56,881 nucleotides of DNA from Alteromonadaceae bacterium. GTDB lineage: Bacteria; Pseudomonadota; Gammaproteobacteria; Enterobacterales; Alteromonadaceae. The stretch spans positions 1 through 56,881 of the forward strand of contig JABSOI010000041.1 of assembly GCA_013216015.1 (NCBI GenBank), read 5' to 3'. Every line of letters starts with the position of its first letter. The first letter of the stretch is position 1. This document shows, piece by piece, positions 27,177 through 34,888 of this stretch. The notes beneath the pieces were generated by a model. That model made no database searches and had not been told where the DNA came from. It worked only from the letters and a program-made list of their open reading frames with translations. The position numbers and the translations under genes are program-made.

Positions 27177-27631
27177 TGACTACCCTAACTTGGAAAGCCT
27201 CTCTGGAGGCAAAAACAGACATACAAGAAATAGCCTTATACACCAAACAAAAATGGGGTCGTAAGCAAAAGAACAGTTACCTCAAAACCATTAAGCTTAC
27301 ATTTGAGAAAATCACCAACAATCCATTAATTGGTCGTAAACGAAAAGATCTTGCCAAAAACTTATTCTCCATTCCGTCTGGCGAGCATATTATTTTTTAC
27401 CAGTTAGATTTAAAACATGTATATACCCGTAATCATTCAAAATGCAGGTTTTGATGCGTTTTAAAAATTTATCTACTGCGTTGCTTTCAATCCCAATAGC
27501 CAGCTATTGCTCAATCAAGCGCCTTTTAGATAAACTTTTAAATTCACCTCAAATTCCAGCATTTCGAATGACCACGGGTATATATTGTCAGACTATTGCA
27601 TAACCGTCGTGACCCAAATAGGGCATTTTAA
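27176..27631 (+). pseudogene. ParE/RelE-type toxin interrupted by a type B element
   Basis: GTG 27176 overlaps the parD stop (TAGTG). The frame reads MTTLTWKASLEAKTDIQEIA, YTKQKWGRKQKNSYL and NPLIGRKRKDLAKNLFSIPS then GEHIIFYQLDLKHVY, a near-complete ParE. The type B element then supplies TRNHSKCRF and a stop at 27454. Beyond it, IVRLLHNRRDPNRAF and TAA 27629-27631 give the normal ParE C-terminus (YxIVRxLHxRxD). Excision plus one TA restores KHVYIVRLLHNR exactly. The truncated toxin lacks its last strand and is probably inactive. Confidence 0.87.
27424..27580. mobile_element. 157-bp TACCC...GGGTA element, type B copy 3, in parE
   Basis: It begins TACCCGTAATCATTCAAAAT and ends TTTCGAATGACCACGGGTA, with TA on both sides inside a TATATA target. 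It is close to the type B copies at 18799 and 24446 but differs at several bases. It replaces the toxin C-terminus. Confidence 0.9.
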
Positions 27632-27778
27632 TCATTAAAAATACAAATCGTAAAATAAACCGAAATCTGATCGCTCAATATAATTTAAATTATCTTTAGT
27701 TCACTTTGCCCTATTAGATCTATCCGTTATAATATGCACCGTCGTATTTTAGGACTTAGCTGTAATTTAGGATCAATA

Positions 27779-28771
27779 ATGAGCACTGCTTCTTTGCCAC
27801 AATCTCAACAAAAAAATACCAAAGCTAAAACAAGCCAAACACCAAAAATTAAGAATATACAATTAGCCAAATTAGAAAAACGGCTTCGTAGCCATGTTGG
27901 TAAAGCCATTGCACAATACAATATGATCGAAGATGGCGATAAAATAATGGTGTGTTTGTCCGGCGGGAAAGACAGTTATGCCATGCTTTCTATTTTAATG
28001 ATTTTAAAAGAATTAGCGCCGATAAAATTTGATTTGATTGCAGTAAACCTGGATCAAAAACAACCGGGGTTTCCTGAGCATATTTTGCCGGAGTATTTAG
28101 AATCTTTAGGGGTTGAATATAAAATTGTTGAAGAAGATACTTATTCCATCGTAAAAGAAAAAGTTCCTGAAGGAAAAACAACTTGCAGCTTATGTTCAAG
28201 ATTACGCAGAGCGTTATTATATAAAGCGGCAAAGGCCGTGGGCGCGACCAAAGTAGCATTAGGCCATCATAGAGACGATATGATTGAAACCTTAATGTTA
28301 AATATGTTTTATGGCGGGAAACTAAAAGCCATGCCGGCAAAGTTAGTTTCAGACAACGGCGAACATGTGGTTATTCGTCCATTGGCATTTTGTAAGGAAA
28401 GTGAACTAATACAATACGCAGCCCTTAAAAATTTCCCGATAATTCCTTGTAATTTATGTGGTTCTCAACCAAACATGCAACGACAAAATATCAAGAAAAT
28501 GTTAAACGAATGGCAAGTTAATTTTCCGGGAAGAATTGAATCAATGTTCACCGCAATGAAAAATGTGGTTCCATCTCATTTATGTGACGGTGAGTTGTTT
28601 GATTTTAAAAATATCGATTCCAACTCGGGTGTGATTAACGGGGGAGATACGGCTTTTGATCAAGAAAACTTTTCTGTAAATTCAGCAAAAGCGAACAACA
28701 CAACCGAAGGGCACAATGAGGTAGTCAAGTTTCCAACTGACAATATGCTTGAGGTTGTTGAAATTAAATAA
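27779..28771 (+). CDS. ttcA: tRNA 2-thiocytidine biosynthesis protein TtcA
   Basis: Start ATG 27779 ([17 protein letters not shown]) is preferred over the longer frame from 27734. The 330-aa protein has the PP-loop [10 protein letters not shown] near residue 60 and the two Cys pairs CSLCSRLRR (about residue 136) and CNLCGSQPN (about 223) that hold the iron-sulfur cluster. TtcA thiolates C32 of certain tRNAs using ATP. The C-terminal 60 residues after DGELFDF are less conserved. Its 5' portion is duplicated 1.8 kb upstream. The gene itself looks intact. Confidence 0.96.
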   Translation: MSTASLPQSQQKNTKAKTSQTPKIKNIQLAKLEKRLRSHVGKAIAQYNMIEDGDKIMVCLSGGKDSYAMLSILMILKELAPIKFDLIAVNLDQKQPGFPEHILPEYLESLGVEYKIVEEDTYSIVKEKVPEGKTTCSLCSRLRRALLYKAAKAVGATKVALGHHRDDMIETLMLNMFYGGKLKAMPAKLVSDNGEHVVIRPLAFCKESELIQYAALKNFPIIPCNLCGSQPNMQRQNIKKMLNEWQVNFPGRIESMFTAMKNVVPSHLCDGELFDFKNIDSNSGVINGGDTAFDQENFSVNSAKANNTTEGHNEVVKFPTDNMLEVVEIK

Positions 28772-28863
28772 AATTTAAATATAAGCAATTGATTATCATT
28801 TGAATTTATACTTATTAAGAACTCCGGTACTCATCTATACTATTGCTTCAATAAGACTGACGG

Positions 28864-29193
28864 TTAATTGCTCTTTAAGTGTACCGGGAACATTAGCAGA
28901 TAACATTGTAATAAAGTACAAGCTTTGCCCATTATCATTTTACTTTTTATTGGACCCATATCTAACGTCGAGAAACTAGAGCTATTCTCGCCCGAAAGCC
29001 AATAAAAACCGTTACGATCTTTAAAAGTAATCGACTTAATAATGATCCCAAATTTAGGGTGTTTCACTTTTACTAAATCACCCAATACTAATTGCTTTTT
29101 GAAGAAAAAACGATGAAAAATCACATAACTACCTTGAGGGATCAAGGGAGACATGCTGTCATCTTCTACTCTATCTAAAGAAATTCCTATCAT
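28864..29193 (-). CDS. S26/S24-like signal-peptidase-type protein
   Basis: This 109-aa protein has the catalytic Ser motif DDSMSP (Ser13) and Lys in FGIIIKSITF (about residue 53), with GDLVKVKHP between. GENSSSFSTLDMGPI corresponds to the GDN...DSR.FGPI box of S26 peptidases. It has no clear membrane anchor at the start. Small proteins of this kind include the Ni-superoxide dismutase maturation protease and related S24/S26 enzymes; the substrate is unknown here. It lies 170 bp after the TPR gene in the same direction and probably belonged to its operon, which has a Fur box in front. Confidence 0.7.
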   Translation of the reverse strand: MIGISLDRVEDDSMSPLIPQGSYVIFHRFFFKKQLVLGDLVKVKHPKFGIIIKSITFKDRNGFYWLSGENSSSFSTLDMGPIKSKMIMGKACTLLQCYLLMFPVHLKSN

Positions 29194-29278
29194 AATAAAC
29201 CTTTTAAACTTGAGGATACAGGTAGCTAAACTAGGGACTTAGGACTTATGCTTATCCTTGGCTATAATATCAATTGGA

Positions 29279-29352
29279 TTAAATAACTTCCCTTTTTCGA
29301 AATAATTCAGCAAAAGAAATCACTTTATCGTTAGAAAAAAAGACATGTTCAT
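29279..29352 (-). pseudogene. Truncated gene between the TPR and peptidase genes
   Basis: A strong site TAAGGAGTG overlaps the TPR stop and precedes ATG 29352. If one T is added in the T7 run, the frame reads MNMSFFSNDKVISFAELFRK then RE and ends at TAA 29279 where an AATTGGATTAAATAA repeat end (type D) begins. As it stands the ATG frame stops after 10 codons. It looks like the 5' end of a third operon gene cut off by a repeat insertion or deletion. The protein family is not recognised. Confidence 0.5.
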
Positions 29353-29362
29353 AAATCACTCC

Positions 29363-29791
29363 TTAATGGTAAGTACACCCATCATTGTGTATTTGTTGAT
29401 ATTGCGACTTCAATTTATTAAAACAAGACTCACACGTAGGATATTTTTTAGCGAATTCTAACAGTGGATTGATCGTCAGTTTAATTGCTCCCATTGCAAT
29501 TAAGTGTTGATCTTCATCTGTTTTCTCTTTTTTCGCCATGTACATCATTGAGTGATGAGGGATAAGCAAACACTTTTGAGCCTGTTCAATTTTTCCTGTT
29601 TGTTGAAATAAGATAGATAGATTATGGTAACTACAAATCCAACCTTGAATTGATTCCACACACTTAGGATTATTACTTAGTAAACCCTCGAGTATATGAA
29701 TGGCCTCTTTATAGTGTTGCTCAGCACTTTGCCACTTATGTTTCTCAACACTTGAATTTCCTTTAACCACTATCTCTTGCCATGTAGTCAT
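29363..29791 (-). CDS. TPR-like protein with CxxC tail, Fur-box controlled
   Basis: This 142-aa all-helical protein opens MTTWQEIVVKGNSSVEKHKW. Two to three TPR-like helix pairs are visible (AEQHYKEAIHILEGLL, WICSYHNLSILFQQTGKIEQ). The C-terminus holds a Cys pair in YPTCESCFNKL and further Cys/His in NDGCTYH. I recall related short proteins in Shewanella and Vibrio but no function. A Fur-type box starts 20 bp upstream of the ATG, so iron (or zinc/manganese) limitation probably induces it. It heads an operon with the truncated gene and the S26-like peptidase. Confidence 0.72.
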   Translation of the reverse strand: MTTWQEIVVKGNSSVEKHKWQSAEQHYKEAIHILEGLLSNNPKCVESIQGWICSYHNLSILFQQTGKIEQAQKCLLIPHHSMMYMAKKEKTDEDQHLIAMGAIKLTINPLLEFAKKYPTCESCFNKLKSQYQQIHNDGCTYH

Positions 29792-29810
29792 TTACTTTCA
29801 CCTTTTATTA

Positions 29811-29829
29811 AATGATAACCATTATCATT
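29811..29829 (-). promoter_or_regulatory. Fur-type box
   Basis: AATGATAACCATTATCATT contains TGATAAC-C-ATTATCA, one mismatch from the 7-1-7 Fur core TGATAAT-N-ATTATCA. It lies 20-38 bp upstream of the TPR gene start, where it would cover the promoter. Zur or Mur sites look similar, so the metal is not certain. Confidence 0.7.
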
Positions 29830-30333
29830 TAGATTTAAGTGATTGTAAATACTTTATCGATAATTTTTTTTGTCAATTGTTGAGGATTAATTGTTGAGGA
29901 TGAATTGATAAGCAGACGAAGATATTTACAAGCTAGGTCAATACATTAGGTTCCCTGAATTGAAACCCTCGTATTTCGTCTTTATTGTATTGAGTGGCTT
30001 ACTTTTTTACTTAGATTTTTGCTTAGCTTTTTCTTAGTTTTTTTAAAGCATAATAGTGCCAATTATTAACTGCGATCTCTTCATTATTATTTTGTCTATA
30101 CCCGTTACCTTTCAAAATGCGGGAATTTGAGGTGAATTAAAAAGCATAGTTACAAGACGCTGATTCGCCGGATAAGTTATTCTTATTTAAGATTCAGCAA
30201 CGCAGTAAATATGTTTTTTAAACGAATCAAAACCTGCATTTTGAATGGTGATGGGTATATATCTCTGATTTGTATTTCTGGTACTGTAATTCAATGACAC
30301 GATAAATCGTTCTGGGTATTTTAATTCTTCGAT
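29830..30333. other. Intergenic region holding a type A element
   Basis: Apart from the element at 30099-30257, this 500-bp stretch is AT-rich and non-coding. TTGTTGAGGATTAATTGTTGAGGATGAATTG near 29878 is a short direct repeat (ATTGTTGAGGAT twice). The plus-strand part after 30300 leads into the transposase relic. Confidence 0.5.
30099..30257. mobile_element. 159-bp TACCC...GGGTA element, type A copy 3 (inverted)
   Basis: Reverse complement of the copies at 10760-10918 and 26841-26999, identical by eye. It is flanked by TA on both sides and sits between genes. Confidence 0.9.
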
Positions 30334-30585
30334 ATGACAGGCTGGCGTCTGCAATTCATAGCAATGTTGCTTATCAACGTAGATATTGATGAATCGAACT
30401 GCAATATATTAACTCGTTTAAATATATCGCCTGAAAACTGGCTAAAACTTACGACACAGTTTAAGCAACAATTTAAGAACGCCGTTGGCGTGCCTGATTC
30501 AATCAGTAAATATTGTAAAATCAAAAATTATAACGACAGCACAACATTTCTAACAGCAAGAATTTACTCAATAATACTTAAGTAA
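30334..30585 (+). pseudogene. REP-associated transposase, C-terminal relic
   Basis: The frame reads NVDIDESNCNILTRLNISPE then NWLKLTTQFKQQFKNAV and PDSISKYC, paralogous to the relic at 2098-2355. Its catalytic domain is missing. The first codons (MTGWRLQFIAMLL) do not look like transposase and may be chance read-in. The tail after SKYC adds about 25 residues absent from the other copy. Confidence 0.6.
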
Positions 30586-30727
30586 AATTAATATTCCCGT
30601 ACAACTCAATTCAGCTACAAGCTGAGGATTCAGGCTGTTTGTAAAACAACAAAACTAACGGATTTCCACAGTTAGTCCCTTTAAATTTATCAAATATTCA
30701 GTGCTCACAGGAATTTTTGTGTATTAC

Positions 30728-31573
30728 TTAAAAATAAGCCCGATTATGGCGGATCATATCGGTAAGTTCCAAAACATAAGCTGAGCCACGTTCAGAATAA
30801 GGTAACAAACCTGTTGCTAAAATTTCAGGGGTTAACGGTTGGTCTTGCCCTCTTAACTGACGACGAATAGAACGAAAAACTGAATAGGCGCTATTCGTGT
30901 TTATATTAAATAAATAATGTCTTACGGCTTCGTCAACACTGTTGAACTTGGCTACTTCATGAGTCGCTCCGGGATTTCGACCATGGGGCACCATACCGCA
31001 ACCTGCTTTATAGCACCAGATACCAAAAAAGTTTAAACCGACCTTGGCAAAACGTGATGTTCCCCAGGCGGATTCGTTCGCCGCTTGCACTAAGATTAAC
31101 GAACTTGGCACTATGTCTATACGGTTCATTAATTCATTTACTTTTTGCATAGGAGTAAATCGTTTATTCAACCGATATTTTTTCGAAAGGCTCATTAGCA
31201 ATGAGTTCTCTTCATCAGACAATAGCTCAGCCAAAGTCAACTGCGAAAGCATATGTGAAATTTTTATTCGCTGCTCAAGTAGTTTACCATTCTCTTTTGC
31301 AATAGACGGACGAATGAAATTAAAAAACTGACGTTTTTTTTCTTTTACATTACTAATAGCGGCAAAGTTTGGCAATTGAACACCGTGCAGTGGTTTTTCA
31401 ACCTTTTTAACTTCAACTTCAACTTCTACTTTTACTTTTACCGGTTTACTGGTAGCAATAACAGTTTCCTGAACATCGGTTAAAACAGGCTTTTGAAAAG
31501 TAAAAGGTGCAACTAAACCTACAACCAATAATACCAATAAAATGGTTTTGATCATCCGGGTAAATTTATTCAT
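30728..31573 (-). CDS. Bax-like N-acetylglucosaminidase-domain protein
   Basis: Start ATG 31573 follows AGAGG; the frame is open upstream through a GTG. The 281-aa protein has an N-terminal membrane anchor (MIKTILLVLLVVGLVAPF), a Val/Lys/Glu-rich linker and then a glucosaminidase-type lysozyme domain: SLILVQAANESAWGTSRFA (with the likely catalytic Glu), NFFGIWCYKAGCG, FNSVDEAVRHYLFNINTN and LLPYSERGSAYVLELTDMI. These are hallmarks of Bax proteins. The likely role is peptidoglycan turnover in the periplasm. It is a single gene; a 14-bp tandem repeat lies upstream. Confidence 0.9.
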   Translation of the reverse strand: MNKFTRMIKTILLVLLVVGLVAPFTFQKPVLTDVQETVIATSKPVKVKVEVEVEVKKVEKPLHGVQLPNFAAISNVKEKKRQFFNFIRPSIAKENGKLLEQRIKISHMLSQLTLAELLSDEENSLLMSLSKKYRLNKRFTPMQKVNELMNRIDIVPSSLILVQAANESAWGTSRFAKVGLNFFGIWCYKAGCGMVPHGRNPGATHEVAKFNSVDEAVRHYLFNINTNSAYSVFRSIRRQLRGQDQPLTPEILATGLLPYSERGSAYVLELTDMIRHNRAYF

Positions 31574-31597
31574 AACACCTCTTTTCACACTTCAATT

Positions 31598-31667
31598 CAT
31601 AAAAGCTAATTCATAAAACCTAGTTCATAAAACCTAGTTCATAAAAACTAGTTCATAAATCTCAATT
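31598..31667. repeat. 14-bp tandem repeat, five units
   Basis: Units CATAAAAGCTAATT, CATAAAACCTAGTT (twice), CATAAAAACTAGTT and CATAAATCTCAATT follow each other directly. They lie 25-95 bp upstream of the Bax-like gene and could span its promoter. Such repeats can change copy number by slippage. Confidence 0.85.
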
Positions 31668-31790
31668 GATAACAGCCTGATTTTGTCGCTTTCAATGCTT
31701 TATTGCCAAATTTATTAATGAAGTTACTGAAGCCGTTGCCCAAATAACAAATAAATTTTAATGAAAAATCAATTAAAAATCAATTAAAAA

Positions 31791-32579
31791 TCATGCAGAA
31801 AACACATCGTCTGTTGGCAGTGAATGACCATCAACCTTGAGCATTTGCATCCCAAAAATTTCCCTGTATAAAATACCCTTTACGTTATAAAACATTGGTG
31901 CAAGATAAGTTAAGCAAAAAAAGAACAGTACGACAGCTATTATCGATGCACCAGTTTCAATAAAAAGAGCTAAAGGTAGCATGGCTAAAATTAACACCGT
32001 TATTAAAATTAAATACAGGGAAAAAATTTTAAACCATTGAAAACGAGTCGCTAATATACAGAGCTTTATTGCCTTCAGCGGTGACATTCTTTTTTCAACC
32101 ACTAAAGGAATTGCCAGGGATAATGCAACGGCTAAATATAATCCCGGAAATACGAATAAATTTACACCAAGACTAACAATTAAAGACGTTAGTAAAGCAC
32201 AAACAGCCACCCAACTTCCCCGCTTCAAAAAAGCAAACGTTAACTTAAAATCTGTTTTAATCCCGATAGCATGAAAAATACCCATCATTTCCACGCCAGC
32301 TAAAAACGGCCAAATAATGAGGGTAACAACAATGTTGATCATCATAAATGATTGCGGATCTTTCGCAGCAGCTTCAATACCACCTAAAAAGCTACTGACA
32401 AAAAGTGATGCTATCATTCCTAAACCAAGCGAAAACAATAATCCCAGATTTATAGATGCTCTAGATTTTTTGGTATATTCCCAGGCCTCTTTCAAAACTG
32501 AAGCAACATCAATCTGGTATTCTCCCTTTAACGCTTTTTCAATACTTCCACCAACTTTTACTACTGAATTTTTTTCCAC
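31791..32579 (-). CDS. Multi-pass membrane protein, BPSS1780-like
   Basis: This 262-aa protein has a soluble start (VGGSIEKALKGEYQIDVASV, LKEAWEYTKKS) followed by five or six membrane segments such as LGLLFSLGLGMIASLFVSSF, LTSLIVSLGVNLFVFPGLYLA and LILITVLILAMLPLALFI. The helix VEKRMSPLKAIKLCILATRF resembles the amphipathic segment of BPSS1780/YciC-like proteins. The function is unknown. It is transcribed alone on the minus strand. Confidence 0.7.
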   Translation of the reverse strand: MEKNSVVKVGGSIEKALKGEYQIDVASVLKEAWEYTKKSRASINLGLLFSLGLGMIASLFVSSFLGGIEAAAKDPQSFMMINIVVTLIIWPFLAGVEMMGIFHAIGIKTDFKLTFAFLKRGSWVAVCALLTSLIVSLGVNLFVFPGLYLAVALSLAIPLVVEKRMSPLKAIKLCILATRFQWFKIFSLYLILITVLILAMLPLALFIETGASIIAVVLFFFCLTYLAPMFYNVKGILYREIFGMQMLKVDGHSLPTDDVFSA

Positions 32580-32615
32580 GAAAATTTAAACCTTTCTATG
32601 TTTTTACGAATGACT

Positions 32616-32831
32616 TAGCTAGTGTCCGTCCAGAAACGGGGTCGTAGCGAGGGCGATCCAATGGTGCAAGATGAACATTACTAGATATGGGCGTTTAGTC
32701 ATTCTAAATAACCCTATCTAGTGGTGTTCAAATTGTGCCAGTGGGACGTCCGCAGTAGACATCCGTTTCTGGATGGGCACTAGCTAGTCTCCATCCCGAA
32801 ACGGATGTCTCATTGGGACGACCCACTAGTT
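32616..32831. mobile_element. MITE-like element (type E) with an extra inverted end
   Basis: The left end TAGCTAGTGTCCGTCCAGAA with ACGG (32616-32639) faces the right end CCGTTTCTGGATGGGCACTAG (to about 32786), about 23 bp of imperfect inverted repeat around some 120 bp. CTAG lies on both sides and may be a target duplication. Directly beyond, 32787-32831 is a diverged inverted copy of the right end (CTCCATCCCGAAACGGATGT). A lone left end is at 43073-43108. There is no coding capacity. Confidence 0.65.
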
Positions 32832-32939
32832 TAATTAAATTTAGATGGATTCACCCGTTCGAATTTCTGTGGGGTATTATACCCAATCAAAAAAATTTTG
32901 CTTGAAGAGAAGTTTTAAAATACCACTTTAAAGATAGGA

Positions 32940-33656
32940 TTATGTAATTGCCAAATCACTCATTACCAATTCAATAGCCAACAATAATAAAATCAATCCC
33001 ATAAACCTATCTAGCCAATAGCCTTTATAAAGCAGAATGTTACGAATACGTTGATGACCGAGAAAATAAGATAAGGTAATAAACCAAAGTGCAGTTGCAA
33101 CTGTCATGTATATGCCATAACTTAATTTTATTGCAAAAGGTGTATCTATTGAGATAACTACGGAGAACAAGCCAACAAAAAACAGCGTTGCTTTGACATT
33201 AAGTGCATTAATTAAAAAACCGACCGCAAATGCTTTTTTATCAGAGGGTTGCTGTTTGACGCTTACAGGATCTGCTTCAGATTTACAGCCTTCAGAGCTA
33301 CCAGCCTTAGAATTACTACTATCATTTCCCAGATCATTATGTTTTTTGGGATTATCAACCATTGCAGGCTTCTTAGCCCGTAATCCGTGCCAGGCTATAT
33401 AACAAAAATAGGCCGCTGCAATATACTTCAGCAAATTAAATAAAATTTCATTTTTCGCAATAAGTAAACCAACGCCAATTAAGGAATAGGTTACATGTAC
33501 CATTATGCCAGCGCCAATACCTAAACTGGTGAAAATAGCTGTACGGCGACCATAAAGAATACTTTGTTTTAGTATAATGGCAAAATCCGGGCCCGGGCTT
33601 GCAACCGCTAATAGGTGAATCAGGGCGATCATTAAGAATTCTTGTAAATATGTCAT
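32940..33656 (-). CDS. LysE/RhtB-family exporter with extended loop
   Basis: This 238-aa protein has the family opening LIHLLAVASPGPDFAIILKQ and the segments IFTSLGIGAGIMVHVTYSLI and FAVGFLINALNVKATLFFVGL. The loop between segments 3 and 4 carries about 35 extra polar residues (NPKKHNDLGNDSSNSKAGSS, EGCKSEADPVSVKQQ) not usual in the family. It exports amino acids or derivatives; the substrate is unknown. It stands alone. Confidence 0.87.
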   Translation of the reverse strand: MTYLQEFLMIALIHLLAVASPGPDFAIILKQSILYGRRTAIFTSLGIGAGIMVHVTYSLIGVGLLIAKNEILFNLLKYIAAAYFCYIAWHGLRAKKPAMVDNPKKHNDLGNDSSNSKAGSSEGCKSEADPVSVKQQPSDKKAFAVGFLINALNVKATLFFVGLFSVVISIDTPFAIKLSYGIYMTVATALWFITLSYFLGHQRIRNILLYKGYWLDRFMGLILLLLAIELVMSDLAIT

Positions 33657-33733
33657 TTTTTCATAGTTTCATCGTTTAATAGCTGCATTAGTTGTCTTTT
33701 ACCAATTTAAACCATTTATTACCGTCTGTTTGC

Positions 33734-34783
33734 TTATACTAATTCCATTTTATTTATATCAGCAGCATTTACTTCAATATCAGCAACATCGTGAGGACCA
33801 TTCTTTAATTTAACTCTCGTTCGGTAATGAAGAAATAACAACATATCATCCGTATTAACAATAACGGTGTCCAGTACAGTGTTCAATATAAATGATGTGC
33901 CATTTTTCAGTTTAATATTTATGCTTGGTGCTGCGATGTCAGGTAAATAAAAGGTTAATTTTGGCCACACAGAGGCATTATAAACTTGTACGGGTTCATT
34001 GCCCAGCAAATAACCGTCGGCCATTAAATTCTGGGTGGCGCCGTTAAAAAATAGCGGATTAAAATCAATAGGAAGCTTAGGGGAACGATCTTTTTCCCAT
34101 TTTTCATCATAGGTTCCGGCTAATAAACTTCTAGGATGCCAATGGGGAGAGATAAAACCAAATCCCACAGGTTCAGGACAATAAGTATAATGTGTTATAA
34201 GATTATTTGGATCTTCAATATTAGGCAAAGGTGAAAGTGGGATACAGTTTTTACTATTCTTATGATAGCCCTTCCCTACCGGATTTTTTTGTTCAAATGG
34301 ATGTCCGTGTTTTAGTTCAACACTGGTATCAACACCTCCAAAAGCATTTTCAAAAGTTAACGGCATTTCACTAACAACTTCAGGCTCTGACATTGACATA
34401 CCTATTACATTTTTAGTCCAAACCCGATCTCCGAAAATACGTGCAATTTGTGTATATTCTCCCACGCGAAAGCCGCAATCAAATTGTGTCATATTTTCAT
34501 TTGGTGCTTTTGCCGATCCTATTAAAACAATATCGGTATTAAGTTTATAAGGTGTGCATTCCGGCTCATATTTATAGCTGCTTTTTTCAGGATCGCCATA
34601 AGGTTCACCGGCAAGCACTGCGGGTATTTGCTCTTTCATTGGAATAACAGGGCCAATTTCACTGGGTTGAATTCTAAAAGCCGCTTTTACCAGGCCAACA
34701 AATTGTGGCCGCAATTCTTCATCTTGAAGGAATAATGGTTCAAAGTGATAGGGAGTTTTGTTGTTTATATTTGGGTGTGCCAT
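33734..34783 (-). CDS. DUF2169 protein, T6SS adaptor/chaperone type
   Basis: This 349-aa protein has typical DUF2169 segments: VGLVKAAFRIQPSEIGPVI, LAGEPYGDPEKSSYKYEPEC, TDIVLIGSAKAPN, ENAFGGVD and PVGFGFISPHWHPRSLLAG with DEKWEKDRSP. DUF2169 proteins are encoded in T6SS VgrG/PAAR islands and are thought to load effectors onto the spike. It is the last gene of the minus-strand island that starts with vgrG. Confidence 0.88.
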   Translation of the reverse strand: MAHPNINNKTPYHFEPLFLQDEELRPQFVGLVKAAFRIQPSEIGPVIPMKEQIPAVLAGEPYGDPEKSSYKYEPECTPYKLNTDIVLIGSAKAPNENMTQFDCGFRVGEYTQIARIFGDRVWTKNVIGMSMSEPEVVSEMPLTFENAFGGVDTSVELKHGHPFEQKNPVGKGYHKNSKNCIPLSPLPNIEDPNNLITHYTYCPEPVGFGFISPHWHPRSLLAGTYDEKWEKDRSPKLPIDFNPLFFNGATQNLMADGYLLGNEPVQVYNASVWPKLTFYLPDIAAPSINIKLKNGTSFILNTVLDTVIVNTDDMLLFLHYRTRVKLKNGPHDVADIEVNAADINKMELV

Positions 34784-34888
34784 AATAAATATTCACATTT
34801 ATTTAACTATAAAAATGGTTTTTCAACGGTTTGGGTTGCACTGTTCACTTTAAACTGAAACTGAAACTGAAACTTCAAAAAATAATAT

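Noticed and set aside
31620-31667. 14-bp repeats as iterons of a replication origin
   Set aside because: No Rep or DnaA gene or DnaA boxes nearby; the setting is an ordinary promoter region.
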